Positions 25,756 to 39,034 of a DNA stretch of 64,000 bases are shown piece after piece. The first letter of the stretch is position 1. Every line of letters begins with the position of its first letter. The DNA lies in the NCBI RefSeq assembly GCF_958295425.1, contig NC_081154.1:3383139-3447138 (forward strand), written 5' to 3'. The stretch is from Solea solea (taxonomy: Eukaryota; Chordata; Actinopteri; Pleuronectiformes; Soleidae). The position numbers and the translations under genes were made by a program. The notes under the pieces are model-generated. The model ran no database searches. It saw nothing but the letters and a program-made list of their open reading frames with translations, and had not been told where the DNA came from.

Positions 25756-27042
25756 CGGACGGACGGAACAAAAACTGAAAATTCTTCCAACAGAAAGTGC
25801 TCATGCCTCACTGACTCACACCTAGGCACTGTTTCAATGTGGGAGAGCCCATAAAATCATCAACCAAAGCTATTTCTATATAGGCTTAGAAGTCGGGAGG
25901 GGGGAGGGCTATATATGTTCACACACACAAACACACACACACACATACACAGTGGCTGTGGCGAGCTAGACCTCTATGGTCAGGAGTCGGTGCCAAGAGC
26001 AAGCCGTACAGTGGAACACTGGGAGTCTTGTGCCTGATTTTGGAGCCTCTGGCTCTCTCCCGACCTTGCTTCAAAATACACTGCGGCTTCGAGGAACAGC
26101 ACTCTCAGCAGTAGGGAGGCCAGGCATGGAAAATTTAGACGCAACAAGAAAGACAGAGGGGGAGGAAGAAAAAAAAAAGAGGCTGGTAAAATTTATGTGC
26201 TCATTCACATTTGCGGCCGTGAGCATTTTCTTAATGCTTTTAACACACCAACTGTACTGTAACGGGAAGAGTTCGCATTAAAAATTCAAGAAAACCTGAA
26301 AAAAAAAGGGCACTCCAACAGTGGCTTGTGCCTGAAAACCAAATAACAGTGTTGCAATGTGATGACAAGTTACACAAGCAGGCCATCGAGAATGTCATGT
26401 TTTGTCAATTTTGATGTCATGTTGCACAGAATACTTTACATTTTTCTTTCTTTTTTTTGTTTAAAGAAAAGAAAGAAAACTGTTTAATAATCAAAGATTA
26501 TAAAATTGGCAAAATCACAACTTTCCATCCAGCTTGATAAAGATTAATAGCGATAATGTGTTTGCATTACTCACTTGTTACAATGTAAGCCTGCTGATCC
26601 AGCAATTGTAAGCATGACACAGTCGTGCTGCGCTGACATCTCACCTGACACCAAGGCATAATAACACCTTGTCTTGCTAATAGAGTGTGTTTTTGCTGCA
26701 CTACCCTGTAATCTCTTCCCTTTCTGACGCGAATAAGTGACTCAAAATATCAAACTGGCCTGCAGTGAAACCATCCATACAAACACAAATGGTGTGTCAT
26801 ACGAGGACAAAAAAAAAGCGTGCACACACAAACACGCGCGGCTAAACAGGAGTGAGCTCATGTAAGCCAGAAAAGGCAGATTACTCTTTTTGTTTTTATC
26901 TCCAGGCTATTTGTATGCAGCTGATCTTGTGCTGTCTTTATTGGTCTAAAAAAAGGAGTAAGATAGGAGGAAACACTTCTCCAGAGAGTGTTGGACATTA
27001 GGCTCTTGTTGACTTTACAGCCGATTCCACATGTTGACTCAG

Positions 27043-27443
27043 TCAGTGTGTTTACATGCGTGTTAAAAGTCGTGATTTTAGTCAGTTTTCTTAATGTCAC
27101 GTAAACACATTAGTCCGACTAAAATCCAGATAGCCTTAGTCGGACTAACATACTGTATAATGCGATTCATAGTCCGATTACTGCAGGCATATGCTTAGTC
27201 AGACTGGAGTCGGACTTGGCGTTCTGCGGGTGCACCAAAATTGCTCAGTCTACTTTGTGTCACCGTTTGTTTTTCTGTGATGTAAAGGTCAACAGGAAAC
27301 TGATTCTCTACCTTATAGACATACAGCGCCACCTCACCTACGGAGGCGGAGTCAGGCGTATACAGCAAATATATCGATTTTCTCCTCGGACTACAGCATT
27401 AGCTCTATTAAACTTGTGCATGTAAAAGTGTCGCTGTTCACCA
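27043..27443. mobile_element. Degraded inverted-repeat element
   Basis: Left end CAGTGTGTTTACATGCGTG and right end GCATGTAAAAGTGTCGCTG are imperfect inverted copies. Inside, TAGTCGGACTAA and its complement recur several times. About 400 bp; the TTTACATG end resembles the 38,173 element, so the two may be distantly related. Confidence 0.5.
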
Positions 27444-28044
27444 AGAAGAAATGTGTCTCTTTTTTTATACATAGAGAATACATAGAGAATACTTTTTATA
27501 CACACGAGAATACATAGAACTGACGAAGCAAACAAATGTGACAAGACAGAGAAACGTAGTACACTATGCACCACAGCCACATACAGCAACAGTAGGTCTG
27601 CTGGTTTGTCTTTTTCAATGACAAGCACAGACGACTGTCGCCTTCTACTACAGAAGATCATTTGATGGAGGCACAGAACGCGTCATATTTTGTCGCTGGC
27701 CGACCGTCAGACCATCTGGTTCTAAACTGCTTTGACTGGTCGACTTGTGTCTTTGATAATAACACTTTTGCACATGGTTACACAGTGCCTTTTATGATTA
27801 AAATGAAAGAAAGCAATTCAAACCGTTTAAAAGTCAGGCAATCAGTTCAAACAGGCCATAAATTAGGAAACTCCAGAGTAAGTAGTAAAGAATAATATAA
27901 CATTTATGAGTGCTTTTTTAGAACTATACAGAATACACAGAATGAAAGGATGTATCAGTTCTGCTTCGTTTCATGTAGGGAGACAATTCCGTGGCCATGC
28001 CTAGAGCAGGACTTGGCTCATACCCTAATTTGTGATAAAAAGAA

Positions 28045-28081
<37 letters not shown>

Positions 28082-31000
28082 GGGGGGGGGCTGTGGCACC
28101 GAGTGGCATATGTTCTAGCCTCAACTTTGAAAACTACCCATCTAAAAAGCCCCCGGTCTATTTTTAGAGGGAGTTTTATATTGTGTGACTTGTTGAGATT
28201 GCTTTGAAAGAACACAGGTGAGCAGCAGCAGCACGCCACATAAAAACAGGCAGGTACGGTTGAAGTACCATCTGAAGGCCCAAAATCAAAGTCAGTGGAA
28301 ACTGTCTCATTACCCAGTGGCGGCTTCCATTCTCCCCTTTCATCGCTCCATTGATTTCACCGGGAAAGAATATCACTGTCGAAGGCTAAGCTAGAACACA
28401 CACCATATATTCAAACGTGATCATTTCTGTGGGGCCCCATCCTGTCTGCCACAGCACTAATCCTATTGCTCTGATACACAAATTAGTACACAACCACAGC
28501 ATTCCTAACCCATTCCGTTGAAATATAAACACCTGACACTCAGCTCAAATTCACAGGTACTATACTAAGCACTGGGTGTATTTCTACTGCTTTGCATAGT
28601 GTTTGTGTGACATAATTTGGCAACAATAGCCTGCATGTAAACAACCCCCGTAATATTTATATATATTATGAAAATTTCATTTTGGAAAAATACCGGTGCT
28701 TTCGTCTCTCACACGAGAGGATGAATAACGACTCTGGATCTAAAATCAAACATGTTTTGTCTACTAGTCACTCACGGTTTACACCTGAACACACCTCAAC
28801 ACACCTCAGCACACCTCTGCAAACTTCAACACCTTATGAGTTATGATGCACGGGCACGCCTGCGGGTGAAGGGAGACAGACAAACTGAAAGAAGGGGGGG
28901 AGAGGGAGAGGGAGGGGGGGGAGGGGGGGGACGCATTTAGGGAAATGCTCATAACAGAAACTGGGCTCGGAACAGGGGAAAAGAAGAAGCATGAGTAGAG
29001 GGGTGGAAGGTGGGATAGAGAAGAGGAAAAGTGGGTGGTGAAGCGGGGGAGCTGTGAAGAGTGAGTGAGTGAAGCACTGAAGGAGGCTAGGAGAGGATGA
29101 GGGGAAGAGGGAGGGGAAGGGGGGGTTGCTTCCTGTCGCCATTCCAGCCTGCCCACATAGACAGTCCAAGAAAGAGAAAGAGAATATCTGGTCTGACTGC
29201 AGGCCACATGACATTCTCTCTGGGTCCCTCGCTTTTCCTCTGCGCCGAGTGATGTGCTCCCTCCTTCTCTTCCCGTTCCCTCCCCCTCCTCCCTCCCTTC
29301 CCCTGCCCTTCAAAGCTTTGACATGTCATCTCCCACCACAAAAACAGAGGTGGGAAGACTCGCTGGCGCTACCGCTGCCTCAGGGTGTCTGGCACTAAAG
29401 CTGCCTGCAAATACAGCAGGGAGAGGAGGAGGAGGAGTGAGTGAGTGAGTGGAGAGAGAGAGAGAGAGAGAGAGAAGGAGGAAGGAGATAGAACTCAAAA
29501 GAGAGACAGAGAAAGGAGGAGTGAGCAGCACGGTGTGCATTAAACAAGACTCGAAAATCCCAAGGCATCAAAGTGTGTGTGTGTATACGTCAGTGTGTGT
29601 GTGTGTGTGTGGGGGGGGACAGGCTGTTATTAAGGTAGAGCGACTCAGGAAGATGAGTCCTGTCTGTCTTTTAAGGTGATACTGCAGCAACCACACTGTC
29701 TGCGTCTTATGCCTCTGTCTCACACACACACACAGCAGCAGCTGACTGAAGCTTATGAAGATGGATTGAGGGGGGACAAGTCTATGTGTGGGGGGGGGGG
29801 GGGGGGGGGTCTCTGTGATACAGAGTTCTTGCTGTGTGGCCTGTACCGCCATCAGAACCACCAAAAACACAATAACACCCATAAAGGTTCAACAAATGGC
29901 ATGAATTGTGCTAAGATTAATGTAAAGTATATGTAAACCACAGGGCCATAATTTAATGCATCTTCCAATGAGTCAAATGTAATTTTCTCCAGGACACTGC
30001 AGTACTTTCCTGGGACTCTAACTACGTACCATGGAGAGCCATTCCTCGCGAATAAATGATTCCAGGCCAACTGTTTGCAGCTCGAATACCACCAAATTTG
30101 CAGATTGATTTAAGGGGCAATTATGCACTTGGCTTTTGAACCTCTGAGGCTTTGGGAATGAATTGGTGATTGGCTCCTCTACAAAGTAAGCACATCTGAC
30201 TGGATGAGGACTTACCATAGACTGCGAGTGTTGGAGAAGCCACAAGAGCCCAGCAAACAAGAACATCACTAACAGGGCCAATTACGGGCCTCCGGGGACC
30301 CGTGGGTTCTGACCTAAGAACCAACAGATGAACACTGTAGAGAGTTAAGCTATGAAAACACAACAAACAATCACACTCGGAAAAAGGGATCCACCGTATT
30401 TATGACCCACTTAATGGAAAGGGGATTTAATATTTAAAAGAAAACATTCAACATCTTAGGAGACATTCAATTAGCCTGATAGCACCCAGTCTGTGCATTC
30501 ATTATGAAGCTACGGCTAGGGGAAGCTAACACAGCAGCAGTCGACTGAGGCTAGCATAGCTACACTCAAACTGTAGTCGTTATGAGCAGCAACACTTAGG
30601 GACTTAACATGACACCAAAATGTCATTTCTTTGACTATATGTTAATAATCTCAGATTATGAACCCAAACACATAACGCTGCTGTTAGCCATGTTCTCCTT
30701 TGGCTAACGTCCTGTCCATTGCCGTCATTAGCATTAGCATTGAGTGCCTGCACTCAAATTTGAGCTAATGCATTACCACCATTTCAAAGACATAATTCTT
30801 TGACTGTGTAACAAATGTTCTAAAATAGGTAGAATGTAAGCAGCTTGTTGGGCATTTAAACTCTCGAGCAGAGAGGACTGCTTCTTTGCAGAGCTCTTAA
30901 AGTGAGGTACTCCAAAGGTTCTCCTTGATTGACTGGCCCAGCCCAGAGACTGAGAGACTACTGTCACTAACTATACACAAGTTATTTCTCTGACCAGGCC

Positions 31001-33235
31001 ATATTTCACTGACCAGGCCATTAAGTAATGAAAAAGAAAGAAGAAATATTAGGAGGCACCATTTTGACAATTTTCTGACTTTCGGCCGAAGCTGAATCAC
31101 CTGGCAGCTTGCTGTTGTTTACACATAGGAGTGGTTTCAGGCTTCTCATGAATCTATTCTTCGTGCCAAAAGATGTTTAGTCACTCATATGCAAATCAGG
31201 TCGATGTTGCGTGCCGGTTTGTATGCAAAATTTATAATTGCCATGAACTTATTATATTAAGGTCACCTGATGGAATGCTTTGAAGTGAGGTTCCTACCAG
31301 TGAAGTAATACCACAGGTTGGTACATAACCACCCAGTTATGACAAATTAATAATACCTCAAGCAACTAACATAACCTGTAGTGTCACTTCATGACTCTAA
31401 TATGCAAATGTGATACTAAATGAACGTCATAACCCAGTTTCAAGCCAGCAAGCAATGAAAGAATTCAATTTGATCAGGTTGCCAGAATAGTAAACAACAC
31501 TAAGCAGCTGTTGGTATGATGGTATGTTGGTAATATATCTCCTACAATCATGAGGTCATAATGTAACACGAATCCATCACAACAAATTTGAACAACTTCA
31601 AAAACGGGCAATAATCTGCTTTCTAGAAAAGCAGCAACACTGAGGATATATTGAAATTGTACATAGTAATTCTAACACTGAGGTTACAGTGACTTTGGAT
31701 AACTTCAAAGACGAGGTTAACCCTAACCCTCTCACGGCAAATCTGTTAGCTGCTGTTTGTGTTTGAGGACACTTCAGTCAACCTCCGCCACCTGACATCA
31801 CCTCCACTCAAGCGTGGCCTCTGTGATAAGACATCTGACACAACGTGCAGATGTCTCCGTCTCCGCACAGGCTGGGGAATGCCTTCTTACCTGTCTGTCT
31901 TTCAAGAGAAAGTTGACATCGCTCTGGTGTCTCGGTTCATAAATGTTGCTGCCATGATGACACCAGCCTGTCTCACACACTACTGGATATATAGAGACAG
32001 AACCACCACAGTGCAAAGCATGAAGCCCCCAGTCTGAGCATGCAAAGGCAGACAGTGGTATTTCACTCTCAGAGAGCCTTGAAGAGCCAAATTTATGCCT
32101 CTCTAGAGAAACCACACTAAAGTGCCACAGGGCACCATACGGGAAAAACAACTCAAAGAGCGAGCGAGTAAGGAGACATTCAGACTAAGTCACAAACTTA
32201 GATAATTTATAGTTTCTTGTATTCCAAGTTGTGCTGCCTACCATTGTATGGATGGAGTCTGAATCACACAATGTCTGATCTATTCTGGTGTGTGATCATT
32301 TAACATGAAAACAATTAGTATCATCCCACTGAACGTAAAGCAACCAGATTATTATCTGCTTTAACACGGTGCAATTGATATGTTTTTGGTAAACACTACG
32401 TCCATACTTTAATCCCTTGTCTCTCCAGAATGTATGATATAAATCTACAATAATCTCACATTAGCATCATCCCCTAATAATGATATTGTGATGTCAGTTC
32501 TTGGACTTTTTCTCACTGCCGTCTACATTGTGGTCAGAGTCGAATGTCATTACACAAAGTACCAATTTCTCTTGATTTGTGCAAAACAAGTCTTTTGCAG
32601 CAACAATGGTTTCATCTTTTAATGGGGGTAATTTAGTACAGTGAGAACTCAGTGTGCCACAACAAATGTCCAGATTTCCTTGTGGTAGCACAAATATTGT
32701 AAGCTAACAGAGTGGATGTTTCAGTTTGAAAACTTAAAAAACAGAGACATAAATGAACCACAATAATCAAAAGACGAATCATAAAATGTGTCGAATTGTC
32801 ACCAAACGAAGACAACACATTTTTTCACTTTTAGTGCGTCAAGCCAAGCATACAGAGAAAACAAGCTAACAACACATAAGGTCACTTCAGTGAGCTGGTG
32901 GCAACAGAATATAGGCAGTGCTGGTTTGCATGCGAGTTTATATATGAGAGAACACTGCCACCTCCTGGGCAAGATGTTGATTGCAATTTGTCACTCACTA
33001 GGTCTCCCACACCTTTCATATGGGTACTCACTTTTTAAGAAATGACAAACAGTTGGAACTCAATTCAAAATCTAAATCGTGAAAAGAGCAGATTATAGAT
33101 CATAGTATAGCATTTCTAATTCACTGACATTTATGTAACACCTATTGTTTTCTTTATTAAATTTATCACAACAATCTCACACAGACGGAGAAGTGGTTTT
33201 TACAAAACACATAACATTTAGGGAGTAGGCAAAGT
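27444..33235. other. Intergenic, purine tract and octamer block
   Basis: Contains the purine-rich tract at 28.9 kb and a block at 31,180-31,500 with two ATGCAAAT octamers. No exon recognised. Confidence 0.55.
28867..29135 (+). repeat. Long purine-rich tract (G/A)
   Basis: About 270 bp almost free of pyrimidines on the plus strand, with G runs of 7-8. A pyrimidine tract (29,268-29,311) and a GA tract (29,419-29,520) follow. Open frames here (up to 159 aa) are low-complexity artefacts. Confidence 0.85.
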
Positions 33236-33491
33236 GTATTCTAGATTAATCTGTCGATTATTGTCTGGATTAAACGAATAATCATTTGGTCCATAAAATG
33301 CCAGAAAACTAAAAATGTTGATCAGTTGATCAGAGCAAAGAAGGGAAGAAAATATTCACATTTAAGAAACTGAAACAATCAGAAATCTTCTTTTAATATT
33401 GATAAAAAAGCTTCAAACCCATTAATCAATTACCAAAATAGTTGACGAGTCATTTAGTAATCGATTAATCGAGTAATTGTGTCAGCTCTAG
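33236..33491 (+). mobile_element. MITE copy, 5' truncated
   Basis: Third copy of the same family: TTAATCTGTCGATTATTG at the start, TATTCACATTTAAGAAACTG in the middle, TAATCGATTAATCGAG and TCAGCTCTAG at the end. About 255 bp. Confidence 0.68.
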
Positions 33492-34177
33492 TGTATTGTC
33501 CAAATTATAAAATACTAGATAAAATACTCAAAATAATAAAATAAAGTATATTTTTAAACCCCGTCAAGTGATGCCTCTATATTTGGAAAGTCCAATATAT
33601 CAGATAAAGTACAGGATTTAAGTTTTTAATGGGTTAAGAAAAATAATCTACATCTTAAACAAAGCAAAAATGTTAAAAATCTGTAACAAGACACTATTTT
33701 ACACAGACTACGTTCTTTTTAACTGCATAATATTATTATTGGTGAGCATTTTCTCCTGCTCCATTTAAGCCCACTTAGGACTCATTTGTTAGTGTGAAGA
33801 TGTATTCTGATTGTGTGCAGAAAGCCATGTCTAACACTCGGCCTTTAGGCTGCTCTTGATGATATCAGTGCCTAAACTCAGCACAGTGGCTCATCTGATA
33901 ACACAGTATATGTGTTAAGAGGAGATGACGGCCTTCATCTCCAGCAGTGTGTCCCTCACATGGGTTTTGTCAGGTGTGTCAAACTGTGGCTCCTTCTTTG
34001 ACCAGCAATAAAATCCTCTTAACATTCACAAGCATGTAGCTTTAAGGACAAAACTAAAAACCTTTAAACCAAACATGCCTCAAACACCAAGCAACTACAG
34101 GATACATAAATCTTTTCTTTTTTCCTTTACAGAAGCAGCAGCTGAAGCAGAGCAACACAACATGAATAATGTCCTAC

Positions 34178-34260
34178 CTTTGCTCTCCTTCATCAAACTC
34201 TTCATCAAATCATCCACAGGTGTTCCATGCTAGTCCAGTGTGCTACTTTCAAAACTTCCC
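34178..34260 (-). other. Candidate first exon, minus strand, unidentified gene
   Basis: Ends AGCAAAG at a good donor (gtagga, 34,177). The ATG at 34,205 reads MKSLMKESK with phase-1 exit; the frame is open a little further upstream (PVDDL). An earlier ATG at 34,228 gives a seven-codon uORF. I do not recognise the product, and no following exon is found in the window. On the other strand, 34,133-34,219 also looks like an exon (strong polypyrimidine acceptor). Confidence 0.3.
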
Positions 34261-34370
34261 GGCTTGTTTCCGGTCACTTTTACTTCCAGGTCGCGTTTCA
34301 CCTGTAGGTCCCGCCCCCTTTGCCAATCAAACCAAATAGCAGGTGGTCTTATAAGATCACGTGATCACTG
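34250..34370 (-). promoter_or_regulatory. Promoter-like segment of unknown gene
   Basis: GC box CCCGCCCCC (34,310-34,318), CCAAT box (34,323-34,327), ETS-like TTCCGG and ACTTCC (34,268-34,287), a TTATAA (about 34,350) and a 12-bp palindrome GATCACGTGATC holding an E-box (34,355-34,366). It is CpG-richer than its surroundings. With the minus-strand donor at 34,177 it suggests a start site firing toward lower coordinates; it could be bidirectional. Confidence 0.45.
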
Positions 34371-35150
34371 CCGTTAGGACGTACAATAAATACTAGAAGC
34401 TCGAAAGAAAAAGGGTTGATAGTTGTTTTTAACATCTACTTTAGTCTTTTTGCTTTGGGGAACCATTGTTCGTCTTACTGTGCCTAACTTAATTAACATA
34501 ACACCTGTCTCAGGTAATGCTAAGATGCTGTGCTAATAGATTGCTACATGTTAGCTTTAACTTTAACATTATACAGTGGGGTTTTCTCTATGTTGGACCT
34601 TTTGTTTAGTGGATATGTTTTTATGTGTCCCATCATCCTTTCATTCAGACGCACTGATATTTATACTCCTTATTCATATTATAGACTTACAGTTGCAGAG
34701 TAATATTCATATTGGCAGGGTCATGTTTATGGAAAATAAAGGTGCTAAGGTTAGTTACAGTTTATCTAACAAACTATTTACAGAACATAAACATAATGCA
34801 ATGTTTTTTTTGGGATACAAAGGCTAACCTTTAGAAGCAGCACTCATTTTCAACACCTATTGTTGTTTTTGTATGTGTGTAAGTTTATATATTCGAAAAT
34901 GCCTTAAATTAAGTCATAAAAAAGGAGCAGCACTCATTTAATTATTGTCATAAACTACGAAATTAAAGTAAAAAGAAATGTAATACTGAACACATGCAAA
35001 CATGGTTATATAATCCAAATATAACAAAAGTGTTTTCATAAACCGACTAGAGCTTCCTTAATTCTCCCATTTCCCTTCAGTTGTTCTGGGAGGCAACATG
35101 AACGACAGTAAAATAAAAAGGACAGTCTGTCATTTGTCTGGATGTCATTT

Positions 35151-35196
35151 ATTCTGTAATTAACTTCAGAAAATGCATTCACAGTACACCAAATTT
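35151..35196 (-). terminator. mrtfb: Candidate polyadenylation signals of mrtfb
   Basis: Two AATAAA hexamers read on the minus strand about 35 bases apart (near 35,191 and 35,156), each followed by GT-rich sequence. Chosen because promoter-like DNA begins about 0.8 kb further on; four other hexamers lie upstream. Confidence 0.35.
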
Positions 35197-38100
35197 TATT
35201 GACACATAAAGGCATACAGTACATCTTTTTTTGAGTATTTACAAAATAGAGAGCCCACGGATGTTACACGCATGTATAAAAATATGCATTGCATCTATAT
35301 AAATATGTACACAATGTGCAAAACATATGGCATTACAAACGACAAGAGGCATGGCATGGGGTGGTGAATATAGAGAATAGACTAGGCTACAAAGAAGCGT
35401 GTAATTGATCGGACTAGGGCGGAGAACCTTGTAAATAAACACGTTGGACTAAGCTCTATTATAGTGTTGAGCTGCTCCACCTGACAATGTACAGTATTCA
35501 CGTGACAGTGAAGGGTGGCGGGCAAATGAGGACAAGCAGGAACAGAAAAGCTGATGTTGGGTTATTCAAATTGAAGCACTCAGATATGACATGTTTTTGA
35601 AATTAGACACGAATATATTACTCTGTACGCAGTAAAGGCTCCTACGTTAATAAAAACCAAGGCAGGATTTGACATACAGTACAGTATATCAAGGGAGAGC
35701 ACCTGTTATTGCCTTCAGCTGTCCCCGTCTGACCAGTCAGCAACAACAATGGCCAATAGTCGGTGGCTTCACCTCACCAAGAGTAAATTCAATTAGATTT
35801 ATTGCAGCCAAACGGTTCTGTCAGATATGAAGGAAGAAAACCTCAGCAAACCAAAAATATACACATGAAATCTGATTTTACACAAGCAAAAAAAAACAAC
35901 ATGATTTTTCACCCTAAAAAACAAAAACAAAACATATGTTCCACTGCCTTTTGGCAACAAAAATATCACGTCTGAGCCTTTAAATGGACAAACCAAAGAA
36001 ATGAGGATAATCAATTACAAGTGTCAACTCTTCTATAGGACACACACATATATCAACTCGTGACTCTTATGTTCATCCTATGCAGGACTGACCACTCACA
36101 GCAATTTAGGAGAAACAAACAGATGTAGTGGAAACATAGAACAAAGCCAGTCTGTGCAGTATTTGGTGCAACTCTATCAGCAAAGTGTGTTTGGGCACAT
36201 CCAACTGATCTGATGATAAATGTGTGAATGCAGCAGTAAAGTGTGGATATAAAGGGCTCTCAGTCACATTAGCTCAGGTTTCCACATTATTGCTGATATG
36301 GACAGCAAAAAAAAGAATGTGAAAACAACAAAAAAAGGACAGACAAATAGCCCATTTTATTCTGCCAGAAACAACCCTGAAGAACCACTGAAAATGTGCC
36401 TTCATGCCATCATTAACTGGAGCACAAGCGCCCTCTAGTGTCCACAACAAAGTGGTTAAAATGTGAATTTCACTGAACATGACTGATATAAAAAAGAGAA
36501 TTTAAAAAAAATCAATCTTATCTCAAAGTGCCAGACAGTTCGACTGCATCAAAAAACAAAAAACAGAACCAGACGACCGTCATAAATCAGTGTCATTATT
36601 TAGAGTTGATAGGAAACATTTAGTGGGATATGATGCAATCCATTGAAAACAAAAATACTGAGTATTTATGACGACTTTAAAAAGGGAAACAAGCCCTCAA
36701 AGGTGTCTGTGCGTTTTGGACTGTAGCACACTGAATGAACACAGATTTACAACAGTCATCAGAAGCCTTCTGAAGTATAGAATACGCAAGAATCAAGCGT
36801 AACGAATTTGATGTTCATAGATTATTAGCGACGTCATACGACGGCGGCTGTTGAGGGAGCGAGAAACAGCCAGAGATTAAACGTGAACACAATCATGCAC
36901 ACGGAGACGCACAGATGTTCATGCAAGAGACAGGAAGACAATTCCACACGTACACACACGCACATCCACCCATAAATCAACATGCTTACTTCTCTCTCGC
37001 GCTCGCTCTCACACACACACACGATCAGGAAACTAACTTTGTCTACAGGCCGCAGCAGCTGATGCGTCACCATCAGACTATTTCACCAGCCAAAGATCCT
37101 CAAAATGATGGTTGGTGTCGAGTTAAAGAAGCTGGTAAAGTAGACTAAAGTTGATCCGCTGCAGGGAATCTACACCGTCACGTTTGGTGGCTCGTGTTGC
37201 AGTTATTTCCCACCCACATACGTACACAAAGTGCAGGGATATTATAGGAAAGCTGGATATAAAGCTCATTTTCTCCAAAGACATCTTTGTTGCAGCGTCA
37301 CAGAGTTAACACATACTACATATGCGAGTCTCGTAAAATGTTGTTTTGTTCCCTTTCTGCTGTTTGTCAGTTTATTATCAGACCCAAAAAAAAAAAAAAG
37401 CTGCCAACTTTGTAAGTTAATTCCTGTTTTTTGATTTTTTTTCTTCTTCAAAAAGTACATTCAAAAGTAAGAGACTTGGCCAACAACTGCAGTATCGCTC
37501 GAGCGTTTCGATCACTCTGTTTTAACAATCACCTTGGATATGCAGAGTTCACATTTCCTCGCTCTGAGGTGAATGAGGCTCGTCGTTCTATCCCTCGGCC
37601 TCTTTAGTGCATAGCTCTCAACTTGTGGTCGGAGGAGCTGCCTCCTCTCATCGTCCGACTGGAGTCCAGTCTTTTGTTCTTTAGAGTCACTGGTTCATCG
37701 GCTTGACCCAAAATGGCCGCGGTGAATCAGAGGAAAACAGTCACGTCTGATACAGCATATCAGATTAGTCAGGAAACAAAACATTCTACAGTATGTAGGA
37801 GGCTGGACCAGTGTGGACCTCAGTTAGGACATTTTTTAAAGTTGCCTCTGAGATGACATTACACCATAAAGGTAACGGATTTATATGACTGTCCAACACC
37901 TTCTCAAATATCTTCTATAATCCGGTTTAGTCTTAAGTGTTTCTTGGATAAGCGGTTGCACTTACATCCTTGAAACATTCAACACCTGAAGTGTATAATC
38001 CAACATATTTTGATCCAAACTACATTTAATCCGTCGTCTGTTTTCAGACACAGATAAAACACAGCAACTACCACCTTTTATAACCCGGTATGGCACAGTG

Positions 38101-39034
38101 AGCCTCAGTGGGACAAAGGCCTTTGAATCTGCGGACTGTTACTGTGCTCACACAGTAAACAGATGCAGGAGTCAGTAGCTATGTTTACATGGACACGATT
38201 AATCAGAATAAAGGCCTGATCGGGAATTCTGACACAAATTGAATTCCAACTGAGAGGGCTGGTACTGTAATGGCGATCCGATCAGGACTTACTGGTAAAA
38301 TGAGCCGTGTTTCCGTTTTGTCAAAGACGCAGAAGAGGAGGAAAATGAGATAGACAGCGAGAGGATGAGCGGACACATGCAGCGTATATACACTGTGCTA
38401 ACGTCAAAATAGTCCGTTCTGACGGAATGCTTGAAGGATGTGTCGTGTACACGGACCACAACACGATCGTTTAATTTTCCATGCAGTCCATGCAAACGAC
38501 GGAATTTTAAAAACTCCAATCGGAAAAAGGAATCTTTTGGAAATTTTGCACATGTAAACACAGCTACTGGGAAGCCAACCAGCAACACCTCCGGTAGGAA
38601 TGACTGGGTAAGCTCAGCCTTCAGCACGACTCGACGTGGACTTGTTTTAGTGTGGTGTGAACAGTATTTACAAACAGTTCATGCTTAATTGTCTACATTT
38701 GGCTCTGTCTCCCCTCTTTCCGTAAACCGCCACTGAAAGTCTTCTCTGTTAAAAATTCCTTCATCTCCATCACCTTAGTGATGACATTTCAGACCTTCAT
38801 TTAAAACTGTGCTGACTAAATCCTGCTTGTAGTTCAGCTTCATCAGTGTGCTGCGTGTGCAAGGTCTCTCCTGTAGTATAATGGGAATATTACAGATGGT
38901 ATGGATGTACTATTAAGAGTGATATTTTCACCAAGTATTTAAACTCAAACCCTTTTATGGCTGCCACTGTCTTCATCTTTCCATCCATCCATCCTTCACT
39001 CCTGGCTCAGATGCTGCTCAGCTGTCGTCCTCCA
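35170..39034 (-). other. mrtfb: Presumed long 3'UTR of mrtfb
   Basis: No coding exon is seen in this 3.9 kb. Mammalian MRTFB has a 3'UTR of several kb, so a similar length is plausible. AATAAA hexamers for the minus strand occur near 37,370, 36,355, 35,796, 35,191 and 35,156; the last pair is my preferred end. The stretch contains an inverted-repeat element (38,173-38,569) and otherwise AT-rich unique sequence. The boundary is inferred. Confidence 0.4.
38173..38569. mobile_element. MITE with 19-bp terminal inverted repeats
   Basis: Starts CAGTAGCTATGTTTACATG and ends CATGTAAACACAGCTACTG; the ends are inverted copies with one mismatch (18 of 19). It is 397 bp with no transposase frame, so non-autonomous. 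No clear target-site duplication is seen. It lies inside the presumed mrtfb 3'UTR. Class is uncertain; a DNA transposon derivative is most likely. Confidence 0.75.

Larger units (their letters stand above)
21549..27042. other. Intergenic with candidate conserved blocks
   Basis: 22,190-22,330 and 22,500-22,830 are repeat-free, AT-rich stretches with homeodomain-type motifs (TTAATTAAAG, CTCATTAATG). 24,372-24,791 is open on both strands (139 and 106 aa) but unlike any known protein. Confidence 0.5.

Noticed and set aside
28806..29341. Several 84-159 aa minus-strand frames rich in Ser/Pro/Leu
   Set aside because: Low-complexity translation of the purine/pyrimidine tract.
38289..38627. 112-aa minus-strand frame
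   Set aside because: Lies mostly within the inverted-repeat MITE, which has no transposase signature.
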